A stretch of DNA of 64,000 nucleotides, from positions 3,393 to 67,392 of the forward strand of contig DASXES010000058.1 of NCBI GenBank assembly GCA_036489975.1. Direction: 5' to 3'. Source of the DNA: Roseiarcus sp036489975 (GTDB lineage: Bacteria; Pseudomonadota; Alphaproteobacteria; Rhizobiales; Beijerinckiaceae). Every line of letters starts with the position of its first letter. Position 1 is the first letter of the stretch. The notes under the pieces are model-generated. The model did not search any database. It was not told the DNA's origin and was given only the letters and a program-made list of their open reading frames with translations. Positions 7,820 to 15,698 of this stretch are shown in pieces. A program made the position numbers and the translations under genes.

Positions 7820-10177
7820 TTGGCTGGAGGTCCCGCTGCCCGCAATATGGGCGGTTTTCATTTCATCTGCTTCGGCGCTCTAGCCGCCGCGGGCGTGCTT
7901 TTTGTCGGCGCCTGCAATACGACCTATCTCGAGCAGAGTAGAAACGAGCCGCAGAACGCCGCCGACATCATGCGCGCCGCCGACCTGCGGCCGCGGTATC
8001 CGCAGTCGACGGGCGCCGTGGATACGGGCGGCGCAAGCGCGCCCAAGGCATTCTCGTTTTTCGGGTCGTCAACGCCTCCGCCCGCCGCGCCGGAACCCGC
8101 CGGATCAGCGCCGGTCGAAGCCGGGGCGGGAGGCTACACGTTAAACTTTGAGAACGCGCCAATCGCGCAAGTGGTGAAGTCGGTCCTCGGCGACATCCTC
8201 GGCGTTGGCTATGTCATCGACCCTCGAGCTCAGGGTTCGATCAGTCTTTCCTCCGGCCGGCCGATCGAGAAGAAGGACATGTTGTATGTGCTCGAGAACG
8301 CGTTGAGCGCCAACAATCTGGTCATGATCCGGAACGCATCTGGTTATCGCATCGCGCCCGCCAATGAAGGTGGAGTTGGAACGGTCGACGAGCATGGGGA
8401 CAGTGCGGAGCCCGGATTTGGCCTGACAGTGATCCCGCTGCAATATGTCTCCGGAACGACGCTGACGAAACTGCTTGAAGGCTTCGCGACCCGTCCCGGC
8501 GCCATTCGAACCGATCCGAGCGGCAAGCTCCTGATCGTGGTGGGGACCGGAAGCGAGCGCCAATCCGCCATGGAGACGGTTCGCAGCTTCGACGTCGACT
8601 GGCTCCGAGGGCAATCCGTCGGCATGTATCCAGTGCAAAACAGCACGCCGGAGCCGATCGTCGGCGAACTCGAGAAGATCATGGACTCGGGCGACGCGGG
8701 GTTCGGCCATGGACTGGTGAAATTCCAACCCGTCTCGCGACTGAACTCCATTCTGGTCGTCGCCGCCAAGCCCGAACTGCTCCGCGTCGCCGCGCGCTGG
8801 ATCTCGAGGCTCGACGAGCCGTCGACGTCGAGCGCGAGCGTCAAGGTCTACAAAGTCCGCTATGGCGACTCGAAGCAGATCGCCCAATTGTTGCAGCAGA
8901 TTTTCGAGACCAATGGCGGGGGGGTGTCTGCGGAATCGCCGACCAACGAGATCGCTCCCGGTTCCGGCGTGAAAGCGATGACGACGGCCGACAGGCTGAC
9001 AGGCGGTCTGGCAGGCGGGTTGTCAGGCCTATCGGGTGGAGCAGGCGGAGCGGGTGGAGCTTCGCCCAGTTCGTTTGGCGGAGCCTCGCCCAATTCCAAT
9101 AATCCCGCTTCATCGGGTGGGGGGGGCAATTCGCGAAGCGCAGCCGCGCAATTCGGCGGCGTTCCGGTCGCGGCGCTCAATTCCGAACTCAACGCTCTGG
9201 GCCAGGGAGGATCCGGCGGGCCGCAATTGCCCAATGTCCGGATCACGGCCGATTTGCTCAATAACGCGGTGCTCATCTACGCGAGGCCCGACGAATATAA
9301 GCTCATCGAGCGGACGCTCATGCAGCTCGACCGGCCAAAATTGCAGGTCGCGATCGACGTGACCATCGCCGAGGTGACGCTGAACGATCAGCTCAACTAC
9401 GGGGTGCAATTTTTCCTCCACGGCGGCGCGATTTCCAATACGCTGTCCGGAACGATCCCGAGCATCATCAACAACGTCGCTTCGAATACCGGCTCGACGA
9501 CGACGGGCACGGGTTTGTCGGGCGGGCTCAATGTCATCGCCGGCAACCCTGCGACTCCGCGCGTCGTCATCAACGCGCTCTCGGCGGTAACCGACGTCAA
9601 GATCCTGTCCAATCCCTCGCTGGTGGTGGTCGACAACGGCGATGCGTCGCTCGAGGTCGGCGATCAGGTTCCGATATCGACAGGCAGCGCGAACGTGCTC
9701 AGCGCCAACAATGCCGTCGTCAACACAATCGACTACAAGAACACGGGCGTTATCCTCCACGTCCAGCCGCACGTGAACTACAACGGCTCGGTCCTGCTCG
9801 ACATCGACCAATTGGTCAGCGAGCCGACCGGACCCACTTTGACCCCCACGATTTCGACCCGGGAGGTGAAAAGCACGATCTCGGTCATCTCCGGCCAAAC
9901 GGTGCTGCTCGCCGGCATGATCCAGGACAACCTGACAAAATCGCGGGAAGGCGTGCCGATTCTCAGTCAGCTGCCCTACGTCGGCGCCGCCTTTGGGACG
10001 ACCGGCAAGACCGACGTTCGCACCGAGCTCATCATGTTCATTCGCCCAATGATCATCCGGGACGGCGCCGACGCTGCGATGGTCGCCGAGGAGCTTCGCT
10101 CGAAGATGCGGAGCGGCAGATCCCAGGCGCTTACGCTGCCCTCGATGCTCAATGTCCTCTCCCGACCGGCTCAGTGA
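7820..10177 (+). CDS. gspD: Type II secretion outer-membrane secretin GspD
   Basis: A 785-residue secretin, the outer-membrane channel of the T2SS. From the TTG start (good Shine-Dalgarno 7 bp upstream) the N-terminus reaches a lipobox-like LFVGAC with Cys at residue 32, so the protein may be lipidated. The N0 domain starts near residue 106 (YTLNFENAPIAQVVKSV), N1-N3 follow, and N3 carries a long Gly/Ser/Asn-rich insert (about 393-450). The C-terminal secretin domain contains VAIDVTIAEVTLNDQLNYG and the gate-region sequence VVDNGDASLEVGDQVPI. An ATG at 7847 is an alternative start. The stop overlaps gspO (GTGA). Confidence 0.95.
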   Translation: MAGGPAARNMGGFHFICFGALAAAGVLFVGACNTTYLEQSRNEPQNAADIMRAADLRPRYPQSTGAVDTGGASAPKAFSFFGSSTPPPAAPEPAGSAPVEAGAGGYTLNFENAPIAQVVKSVLGDILGVGYVIDPRAQGSISLSSGRPIEKKDMLYVLENALSANNLVMIRNASGYRIAPANEGGVGTVDEHGDSAEPGFGLTVIPLQYVSGTTLTKLLEGFATRPGAIRTDPSGKLLIVVGTGSERQSAMETVRSFDVDWLRGQSVGMYPVQNSTPEPIVGELEKIMDSGDAGFGHGLVKFQPVSRLNSILVVAAKPELLRVAARWISRLDEPSTSSASVKVYKVRYGDSKQIAQLLQQIFETNGGGVSAESPTNEIAPGSGVKAMTTADRLTGGLAGGLSGLSGGAGGAGGASPSSFGGASPNSNNPASSGGGGNSRSAAAQFGGVPVAALNSELNALGQGGSGGPQLPNVRITADLLNNAVLIYARPDEYKLIERTLMQLDRPKLQVAIDVTIAEVTLNDQLNYGVQFFLHGGAISNTLSGTIPSIINNVASNTGSTTTGTGLSGGLNVIAGNPATPRVVINALSAVTDVKILSNPSLVVVDNGDASLEVGDQVPISTGSANVLSANNAVVNTIDYKNTGVILHVQPHVNYNGSVLLDIDQLVSEPTGPTLTPTISTREVKSTISVISGQTVLLAGMIQDNLTKSREGVPILSQLPYVGAAFGTTGKTDVRTELIMFIRPMIIRDGADAAMVAEELRSKMRSGRSQALTLPSMLNVLSRPAQ

Positions 10178-10767
10178 CAGCCGAGCCGCCAAGGCGTCTC
10201 GGCGATGGGTTGGCGCGGTCGGTTGCGCTTGAGGCGACACTCATCGGCGTTGTCGGCGCCGGCGCGGTCTGGGCGAGCGTCGCATCAGCGCCGGGATGGA
10301 GCGGCGCCGCGGGCGCCATCCTGGCCGGGTTGATGCTCGCGATCGCCGTCGTCGACCATCGCCGGATGATCATTCCCGATGAGCTGAACGCGCTCGCGTT
10401 CATGGCTGGTCTCGTCGCCGCCGGGGCAGGGGCGCCGCACGCGCCGATCGCGGCGATCGGGCATGCTCTCGTTCGCGCCGTTCTCATGTTCCTCTTCTTT
10501 CTCGGCTTTCGCGCGGCCTATCGGGCGCTGCGCGGACTGGAGGGCATGGGCCTCGGCGACGTCAAGCTGGCGGCGGTCGCGGGGATATGGATCGACTGGG
10601 CCTTTCTGCCCCTCGTGGTCGAGATCGCGGCCTTGTCAGCGCTCGCGGCGGCGCTGTTCGCCCACCTCCGTGGCGACGGGCTCGACCTCAAGGGCCGGTT
10701 GCCTTTCGGGGCTTTTTTCGCGCCAGCGATCTGGATCTGCTGGCTCATTGCGTGGCGCAGCGCTTGA
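10174..10767 (+). CDS. gspO: Prepilin peptidase GspO (A24 family, short form)
   Basis: A 197-residue polytopic aspartyl protease that should process the pseudopilins GspG-K encoded next door. The two catalytic Asp residues are in VVDHRRMIIPDELN (Asp61) and GMGLGDVKL (Asp129, the GxGD motif). Unlike classical GspO/PilD it lacks the N-terminal methyltransferase domain with its zinc-binding cysteines, so it resembles the short CpaA/TadV type. Whether the mature pseudopilins are N-methylated is therefore uncertain. It starts with GTG overlapping the gspD stop. Confidence 0.87.
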   Translation: MTAEPPRRLGDGLARSVALEATLIGVVGAGAVWASVASAPGWSGAAGAILAGLMLAIAVVDHRRMIIPDELNALAFMAGLVAAGAGAPHAPIAAIGHALVRAVLMFLFFLGFRAAYRALRGLEGMGLGDVKLAAVAGIWIDWAFLPLVVEIAALSALAAALFAHLRGDGLDLKGRLPFGAFFAPAIWICWLIAWRSA

Positions 10768-10831
10768 AGTCGCGATGGGCGGCCGGGCGCAGGGCCGTTC
10801 CGATTGCAACCCTGGCGCGAAGACCCCGCAA

Positions 10832-10882
10832 GCAAACACAAACAAAAACAAACAAAATTGCTTTTTTTTGCTTTTTTGTTTG
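10832..10882 (+). terminator. A/T-rich imperfect hairpin with T tracts after gspO
   Basis: Starting 65 bp after gspO, an A/C-rich arm (10832-10857, built of CAAA/CAAAA units) is followed by TTGC and a T-rich arm (10862-10882) that can fold back on it. It could terminate gspD-gspO transcription. The arms are not perfectly complementary. The surrounding 10830-11070 segment is strikingly A/T-rich for this genome, so an alternative is an inserted or non-native sequence. Confidence 0.45.
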
Positions 10883-11072
10883 GTAGAATCGAGACTTTTC
10901 AAAGGGTTACAGAGGAAAAAAACAAAAATATTTTCCGGCGTCAAACTCGCGCGACGGGGTTGTGGCTCTGCGGGTTTTTAGGCAAAGTTTCTTCTCTGGG
11001 GTGCGCGGCGGCGGCCAAGCTTGAATTAGTTCTATCAATCAGAATAATAGTCCTGATTTCTGTTTTTGTCAA

Positions 11073-11108
11073 CTCAATTCGCTGTCGACACTCAATTCGC
11101 TATCGACA
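11073..11108 (+). repeat. Two tandem 18-bp copies
   Basis: CTCAATTCGCTGTCGACA (11073-11090) is followed directly by CTCAATTCGCTATCGACA (11091-11108), differing at one base. A partial third unit (CACAAAG) follows. It lies in the 562-bp gap between gspO and the Sel1 gene, where no gene is visible. Confidence 0.7.
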
Positions 11109-11245
11109 CACAAAGTGCGGCGCTTAGAGCGATGCCTGTTGGTCAGCAAAGCCGCTTCCAGACAGGCGCTTGGGTCCGGCTCGGGAGCGAGTCGCCTTCC
11201 GAGCTCCGCCTGAAGCCCCTTGGGGAGAGCTTATGCCCGTTCCAA

Positions 11246-11332
11246 TTGAGCGCGACGCATCGTGCTTCGATTCCGCGCAACGGCGCGGGCGCGCATTCGC
11301 GCTTCGGTTCCGATCATCGAGTCCTGGTATTA
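11246..11332 (+). repeat. Interspersed repeat, copy A (87 bp)
   Basis: This copy runs from TTGAGCGCGACGCATCG to TGGTATTA and matches, with few substitutions, the reverse complement of 21129-21234. It lacks a 19-nt segment that in copy B forms one arm of a perfect palindrome. It ends at the 3' end of the Sel1-repeat gene (stop at 11330). I infer a dispersed intergenic repeat family; the number of genomic copies cannot be judged from this window. Confidence 0.7.
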
Positions 11333-11893
11333 CCTCGCCGAAAACGGCCCGAAGTTCCGGCCAACGATGGGGGCCCAGGCGGACGCCCGCCGCTGCGCCT
11401 CGGCGACCTGATCGAGGGTCAGCTTCTGGGCGACCGCGTCGCGAACCCGTCCGTAATATTCCTGCTGTCGTCCCGATGCGTGCGCCGCTGCAAGGATGAG
11501 CCAGACTTCGGCGGCAACCCAGTCCTGTGGCACGCCGAAGCCATTGTCGAACAAACGGGCGAGCAGGAATTGTCCCGTCGGCTCGCCCTGTTGGGCCGCC
11601 TGATGCAGCCAGGTCGTGGCGAGGACAAAGTCTTTGGGCACGCCAAGGCCGTATTGATACATATAGCCGAGATAGGTCTGGGCGACCGCCGAGCCGCGCT
11701 CGGCTTCGGCTGCGAGAAGCGGCGCTGCTCGAACATAGTCATGGCGCAAAAAGGCGCGCTCGCCGCTACCGAGCGTGTCGGCGCTTGCCCCGGAGGCGAG
11801 GCACAGAGGCGCCAGCGCTAGAGCGATCGCCAGACGGCGGCCGGCGCGGACAAGCCAACCCCGATCGTGCGCATTTCGATTTGTCGCGATCAT
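11330..11893 (-). CDS. Secreted Sel1-like repeat protein
   Basis: The start chosen is the ATG at 11893, preceded by GGGGGAAGG at good spacing; the frame is open further upstream without such a site. The 187-residue product has a signal peptide (basic, then LAIALALAPLCLASGASA). Sel1/TPR-like repeats follow: AQTYLGYMYQYGLGVPKD, then GQFLLARLFDNGFGVPQD, then VAAEVWLILAAAHASG. Such proteins are periplasmic scaffolds of unknown partner. Its 3' end touches repeat copy A. No operon partner is evident. Confidence 0.75.
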   Translation of the reverse strand: MIATNRNAHDRGWLVRAGRRLAIALALAPLCLASGASADTLGSGERAFLRHDYVRAAPLLAAEAERGSAVAQTYLGYMYQYGLGVPKDFVLATTWLHQAAQQGEPTGQFLLARLFDNGFGVPQDWVAAEVWLILAAAHASGRQQEYYGRVRDAVAQKLTLDQVAEAQRRASAWAPIVGRNFGPFSAR

Positions 11894-12090
11894 CCGCCGG
11901 CCTTCCCCCATCGCCGAGCTTGCCAGGGCCCACATTAGGAAACTGGGCGCGCTGAGGCAACGAGAACCTGATCGGATCCTGGAGGCTCGACGGGGGGCCG
12001 AAGACCGCTCCTGCTTCAGCCAGCAGGAGCGACTACGGTCGCTGTCCAAAGCGACGAGGGACCGATGCGCCCGTCAGTGACGGCGGGCCG

Positions 12091-12978
12091 TCACTGTACC
12101 GCTGGCAGGCCGGCGACCGCCGCTGCGCTCGGCGTATTGAAGCACGTCGCGTGTCCGAATCCACTCGCGCTGATCCCCGTGCCGCCGTTCGGGTTCGGCG
12201 TGATGTCGAAGATGATGTTGTCCGGATGCGAAGTGTCTGCCGCGAAAATGCCCGCCGGGCCTTTGACGCCCTGGAACTGATCCAGATGGAGAGAGTGGCG
12301 CGTCCGCCAGGCGACCATGTGATCGGTGCAGGACTGGTCGCCGCTAACGCCGAGGCCGCCGACTCTCACCCCGCCCTTGTAGATCCCGAGCCCCCCGCCG
12401 AACACATTGACACCGCCGATGCGCTGGCCGACCATCGGATCCGATGACGTGCCGAACCTCGAGGCGCTGGCCGGTGGACTTTGACCCGGGCCCGCGCCGT
12501 AGCCGACTTCGGGGTCGACCGGATTGCTGTGCTGCAGCCCGTAGAGGCTGCCCCCCGGCTGCACCGCCGAGAAGAGGTTGGCGGTTGAGAGCGCGAGCCC
12601 AGCCGTCCCCACGGCGCTGCCGCCCGGAGTGACGCCGCTAGAAAGGCTGAGCGAGTTGGCCGTATTCGCCTTCTGAGCCGCGATCACCCGACTTGCCAGC
12701 CATTGAGACGTGAAGTTCCCGCCGGAATACGCCACCGCGCACACGATCCCGCTATTGTCGACGATCACGCCCCACATGTTGAAGCCGAGACCGCCGTTCG
12801 CGCCGCTCGAAGGCGTGATCGAGCTGGTCAGAGCCCCTTTGAGCGTGCTCCAGCTGGGAAGGGAATTGCACCCATTGCCTCCCACCGCAGCGCTCGTGAC
12901 CTGCGCCAGGGCGGGGCCGCTCAACAAACCAACAACCGAGGCGAAACAAGCTGAAACAAAATATTTTTGAGTAAGCAT
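12091..12978 (-). CDS. Secreted GlcG/HbpS-like (heme-binding family) protein
   Basis: A 295-residue protein started at the ATG at 12978, which has GGAGGG 4-5 bp upstream. It has a signal peptide (FVSACFASVVGLLSGPALA) and then a GlcG/HbpS-type fold. Family hallmarks are WGVIVDNSGIVCAVAYSG, WLASRVIAAQKANTANS, and VGGLGVSGDQSCTDHMVAW near residues 217-235. GlcG/HbpS proteins bind heme or small cofactors, but many secreted members have no proven role. The Gly/Ser-rich C-terminus with isolated cysteines (NSLPSW region, CTDH, CFN) suggests disulfides. It is monocistronic as far as can be seen. Confidence 0.75.
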   Translation of the reverse strand: MLTQKYFVSACFASVVGLLSGPALAQVTSAAVGGNGCNSLPSWSTLKGALTSSITPSSGANGGLGFNMWGVIVDNSGIVCAVAYSGGNFTSQWLASRVIAAQKANTANSLSLSSGVTPGGSAVGTAGLALSTANLFSAVQPGGSLYGLQHSNPVDPEVGYGAGPGQSPPASASRFGTSSDPMVGQRIGGVNVFGGGLGIYKGGVRVGGLGVSGDQSCTDHMVAWRTRHSLHLDQFQGVKGPAGIFAADTSHPDNIIFDITPNPNGGTGISASGFGHATCFNTPSAAAVAGLPAVQ

Positions 12979-13333
12979 AGTGCCCTCCATTGTCGCCGTG
13001 GAGTGACACAACTTCGCGCGATCGCATTCTCTCCCGCGCGATTACCGCCGTTCGCGTTCGCCCACGGCCGTTAAAATCGCGATATCGCTATGAGAAGCCC
13101 AGTTCGTGCCCCAGCCTCAACAAAAATGGGCACACACTGCAGGCGCCCCTCCTCGGCGGCAAATGTGCCGACAGCAATGGTACAGAAGCGCTGGGAGAAT
13201 GCAAGCGGATGGTTGTCGAGGCGAAAGCATCCTGGAGACGCGGTCCATAGCGCGTCGAAAGACGGGCGTCCCGCCCGACGCCCGTTGGACCGTGTCCGCC
13301 GCGCTCCACCCAAGCGCGGTTCCCCAAGCGCGG
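12979..13333. other. Intergenic region, no gene seen
   Basis: These 355 bp lie between the GlcG-like gene and the exosortase-partner gene, both on the minus strand. They must contain the GlcG-like promoter. Frames on both strands are Arg/Pro-rich without a start/Shine-Dalgarno pair or recognisable domain, so I see no gene. Confidence 0.5.
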
Positions 13334-13864
13334 TTACAAGGGCTTCCGGGCGTTCGCTTCAGCGACGGCAGGATAAGCGCGGCTCCAAACTGGGCGCCAA
13401 TCTATGCTTTCCGCGGCCGGGCACTCGCGCGGCGCTTCGACCTGAAGCACGAGGCTGGAGGACGCATAGTCGGTCCGGCCGAGCAGAGCGAGAAGACTAT
13501 ATTTCATCCTCTGTATCGAGACAGCCCACGGCCTGGGGCTGTCCCACTTCCGGTCGAAATAGACATATTGCTTCTGGTAGCCCTGCCCAGGGGGTGGTTC
13601 CGTGGTCGCCTCATCCTCAAAAGTCGCCGACCGCAAAATCACGGTCATCGGCCTCGGACAGCCGGGGACATCGAACACCATGATCCGTTCCGCGTTGGCG
13701 GCGCTGGTGCGGTATTCGCGCAAATTCAAGCCTTGGGAACGCGCGAGGCTCAATACGACCGATCCGAGAGCGGATTCGGCGACAGGCGCCTCAGCGGATC
13801 GCTCCCGGCTGGCGAGCGAGCCGACCAGGACGGCGGCAAAGACCGCGTGCGCCCAGAATTTCAT
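13334..13864 (-). CDS. Exosortase-partner periplasmic protein (uncharacterised)
   Basis: A 176-residue protein with an N-terminal signal-like segment (FWAHAVFAAVLVGSLA) and a soluble domain containing VFDVPGCPRPM, QKQYVYFDRKWDSPRPWAVSIQRMK and a distal Cys. Its start overlaps the exosortase stop by 4 bp, so the two are translationally coupled. Size and position match the accessory proteins often encoded directly after exosortases (EpsI or other Xrt-associated proteins), but I cannot place it in a named family. The two cysteines (GCP and ECP) could form a disulfide. Confidence 0.65.
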   Translation of the reverse strand: MKFWAHAVFAAVLVGSLASRERSAEAPVAESALGSVVLSLARSQGLNLREYRTSAANAERIMVFDVPGCPRPMTVILRSATFEDEATTEPPPGQGYQKQYVYFDRKWDSPRPWAVSIQRMKYSLLALLGRTDYASSSLVLQVEAPRECPAAESIDWRPVWSRAYPAVAEANARKPL

Positions 13865-14754
13865 GTGGCCGGCGCCGCCGGCCGCGACCCGTAGAGGCTC
13901 AGGACGAGCACCATGACGGACGCGCCGACCGCAAAGATTTGGGCGCCCAGTCCGTTATGCCAATATTCGTAGAAGTCCGGGCTCCACGCCATGAGACAGA
14001 GTCTCGCGACATTCAGCGCGATCATCGCCGCGCCGATCACGCACCCCGTCAGGAGATCGCGGCGCCGCCAGCTTTGGTGGCGGAGCCTGCTCACGGTCAA
14101 CCAGCAGAGCATCGCGAGGGACAGGTTATGGAACGAGGAGCAGCCGGAATAGACGACGATGCCGAAACCGGAAGGGCCGGTTATGACATTGCCCTGCCAT
14201 TCGGTTCCGGCCCGCACCGCCTGCATCAGAGTTCCGACAACGGCCGTCTCCGCCTGAAGCAGGGGAAGGGCGAAGATATCGAAGACGATATGCCCCCAGT
14301 ATTGCTGGATCACGAGCGCAGCGAGCACGATTCCCGCCGACCGCTGCTTTGGATCGTCCCGACCCCGGATCCAGCAAAAAATGGCGGCTCCGAGCGCAAG
14401 GAACTTGATGGTCCGGGTCGTGGGTAGGAAAAGGGGGACGCACAGGGCTAAAGCGATCAGAATGTCCCGCAGCTGCGCGACCTGCCTCGGATCGCTCGAG
14501 GCCAGGAGCCGGAATATGGCGTACCACGCCATGATCTGAAAAACGCTTGCGGCGGCGAGATCGGCGAGGACCTGTCCCGGCGACGTCGAGGGCAGCTGAT
14601 TGACCGCTCCAAGCACCTGATTGAAGAACAGGATTGCGCAAATCCAAAGGAAAAGGTCGCGGCGCGGCAAATCAAGTCCGCGGCGCGCTTCGCCGATGGT
14701 TGTCGGGACTGCTGTGGCAAACACGCTCAATCGGGGCGCCTCGCTTACGCTCAC
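13861..14754 (-). CDS. Exosortase/archaeosortase family transpeptidase
   Basis: A polytopic protein with about eight hydrophobic segments and the full exosortase catalytic set: Cys in VVYSGCSSFHNLSLAMLCW, Arg in ALNVARLCLMAW and His in YEYWHNGLGAQIF (residues 205, 251 and 266 from this start). These enzymes cut C-terminal PEP-CTERM-type tails and anchor or hand over the protein; a classical client is encoded at 19513-20244. The frame is open to an ATG at 14823, but an A/T-rich promoter-like stretch (14788-14810) lies inside that extension, so the GTG at 14754 is preferred without strong Shine-Dalgarno support. Subfamily not assigned. Confidence 0.83.
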   Translation of the reverse strand: MSVSEAPRLSVFATAVPTTIGEARRGLDLPRRDLFLWICAILFFNQVLGAVNQLPSTSPGQVLADLAAASVFQIMAWYAIFRLLASSDPRQVAQLRDILIALALCVPLFLPTTRTIKFLALGAAIFCWIRGRDDPKQRSAGIVLAALVIQQYWGHIVFDIFALPLLQAETAVVGTLMQAVRAGTEWQGNVITGPSGFGIVVYSGCSSFHNLSLAMLCWLTVSRLRHQSWRRRDLLTGCVIGAAMIALNVARLCLMAWSPDFYEYWHNGLGAQIFAVGASVMVLVLSLYGSRPAAPAT

Positions 14755-14902
14755 GAAGCTGAGACTAGCCGAAGCGCTGAATAGCCGCAATGTAAATGTA
14801 AAACTTATCGGCCTGCATGGCAACGCCAGCGCCCAGAATCGATCAGATCGCAGACTGGTTTCAGATCCCTTGCAAGCGATCTCTGCGCGGAAGCGGCCGC
14901 AC

Positions 14903-15109
14903 TCACATCAGTGAAATCAACTTCCAACCGCCCCAGACCAAAAGGCCGATGATCAGAAGGACAAACAGGCTCGCGGTGAACAGTTCGCGCCCTGGGTGGG
15001 CGGTCGGCGGAAAGTCAAGGCCGTCGTCAGACTCGCGCGCGACGTCAACGGAAGATTGCGATCGCGATGCTGTTCGAGCGGGCAAAGCGCCCGCGTTCGT
15101 ATGGGCCAT
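14903..15109 (-). CDS. Small single-pass membrane protein (hypothetical)
   Basis: A 68-residue frame with a polar, disordered first half and a clear C-terminal transmembrane segment (TASLFVLLIIGLLVWGGWKLI). The ATG at 15109 has AACGC and no strong ribosome-binding site, so expression is uncertain. It is on the same strand and 149 bp upstream of the exosortase gene. No family recognised. The contrast between charged and hydrophobic halves is what suggests a real protein. Confidence 0.45.
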   Translation of the reverse strand: MAHTNAGALPARTASRSQSSVDVARESDDGLDFPPTAHPGRELFTASLFVLLIIGLLVWGGWKLISLM

Positions 15110-15698
15110 GCGTTCGTCTCCCGAATCCCCGATCCTGAACGATCAAGACGCCAAGAGGTACCCCCAACGTTCGATCTATACTCCGCTAAATGCTCGCCGC
15201 CAACCCCTTTATTACAGTATTCCCAAAGTCGATTGGGTACTTACGACAGTAAACGACCGAAGCGATCAGATGACAGTGACAACATCTGTTGGGTTAGCCT
15301 CGAAATTTGAGGGCGAACGGCGGCCCAAGTCGGGTCGCCAAAAGGCGGCTCGGAGCCACCCTCCAGCTCGCGGGCGGCGCCTGATCGAGCCCCATTGCCG
15401 GCGCCGCCATCAGCGGGGAGGTAATTTTAGCTTGGGTATAGCAAGGATTATCAGTAACTTATATGGAAGTCATAATGTCAAAAACTGGGTTAGCATTGTA
15501 AGATTTTGCGAAATAGCGCGGATTGGCTCAAGTCATCTCCGCTCCGCATCGCGCGCAGTTGCAGATAAGTGTGCCTAAGCCATTGAAATAACGGAGTCGC
15601 ACGCAAAACTGGACACTCGGCCGCACGGGCCCCATCCGACCCTTCCAACGGCTGCGCGCTGCAACGCCGGCGCGTGGGTTGTCGAAGCAAGTCGCCCG
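15110..15698. other. Gene-poor stretch downstream of glmS
   Basis: These 589 bp have no convincing gene on either strand. Base composition drops to A/T-rich around 15170-15300 and 15420-15510, unlike the neighbours. It may hold the promoter of the minus-strand exosortase unit, but I cannot point to defined boxes. Confidence 0.4.

Noticed and set aside
13071..13313. Short minus-strand frames upstream of the exosortase partner's 3' end
   Set aside because: Arg/Gly-rich, overlapping in two frames, with no ribosome-binding site.
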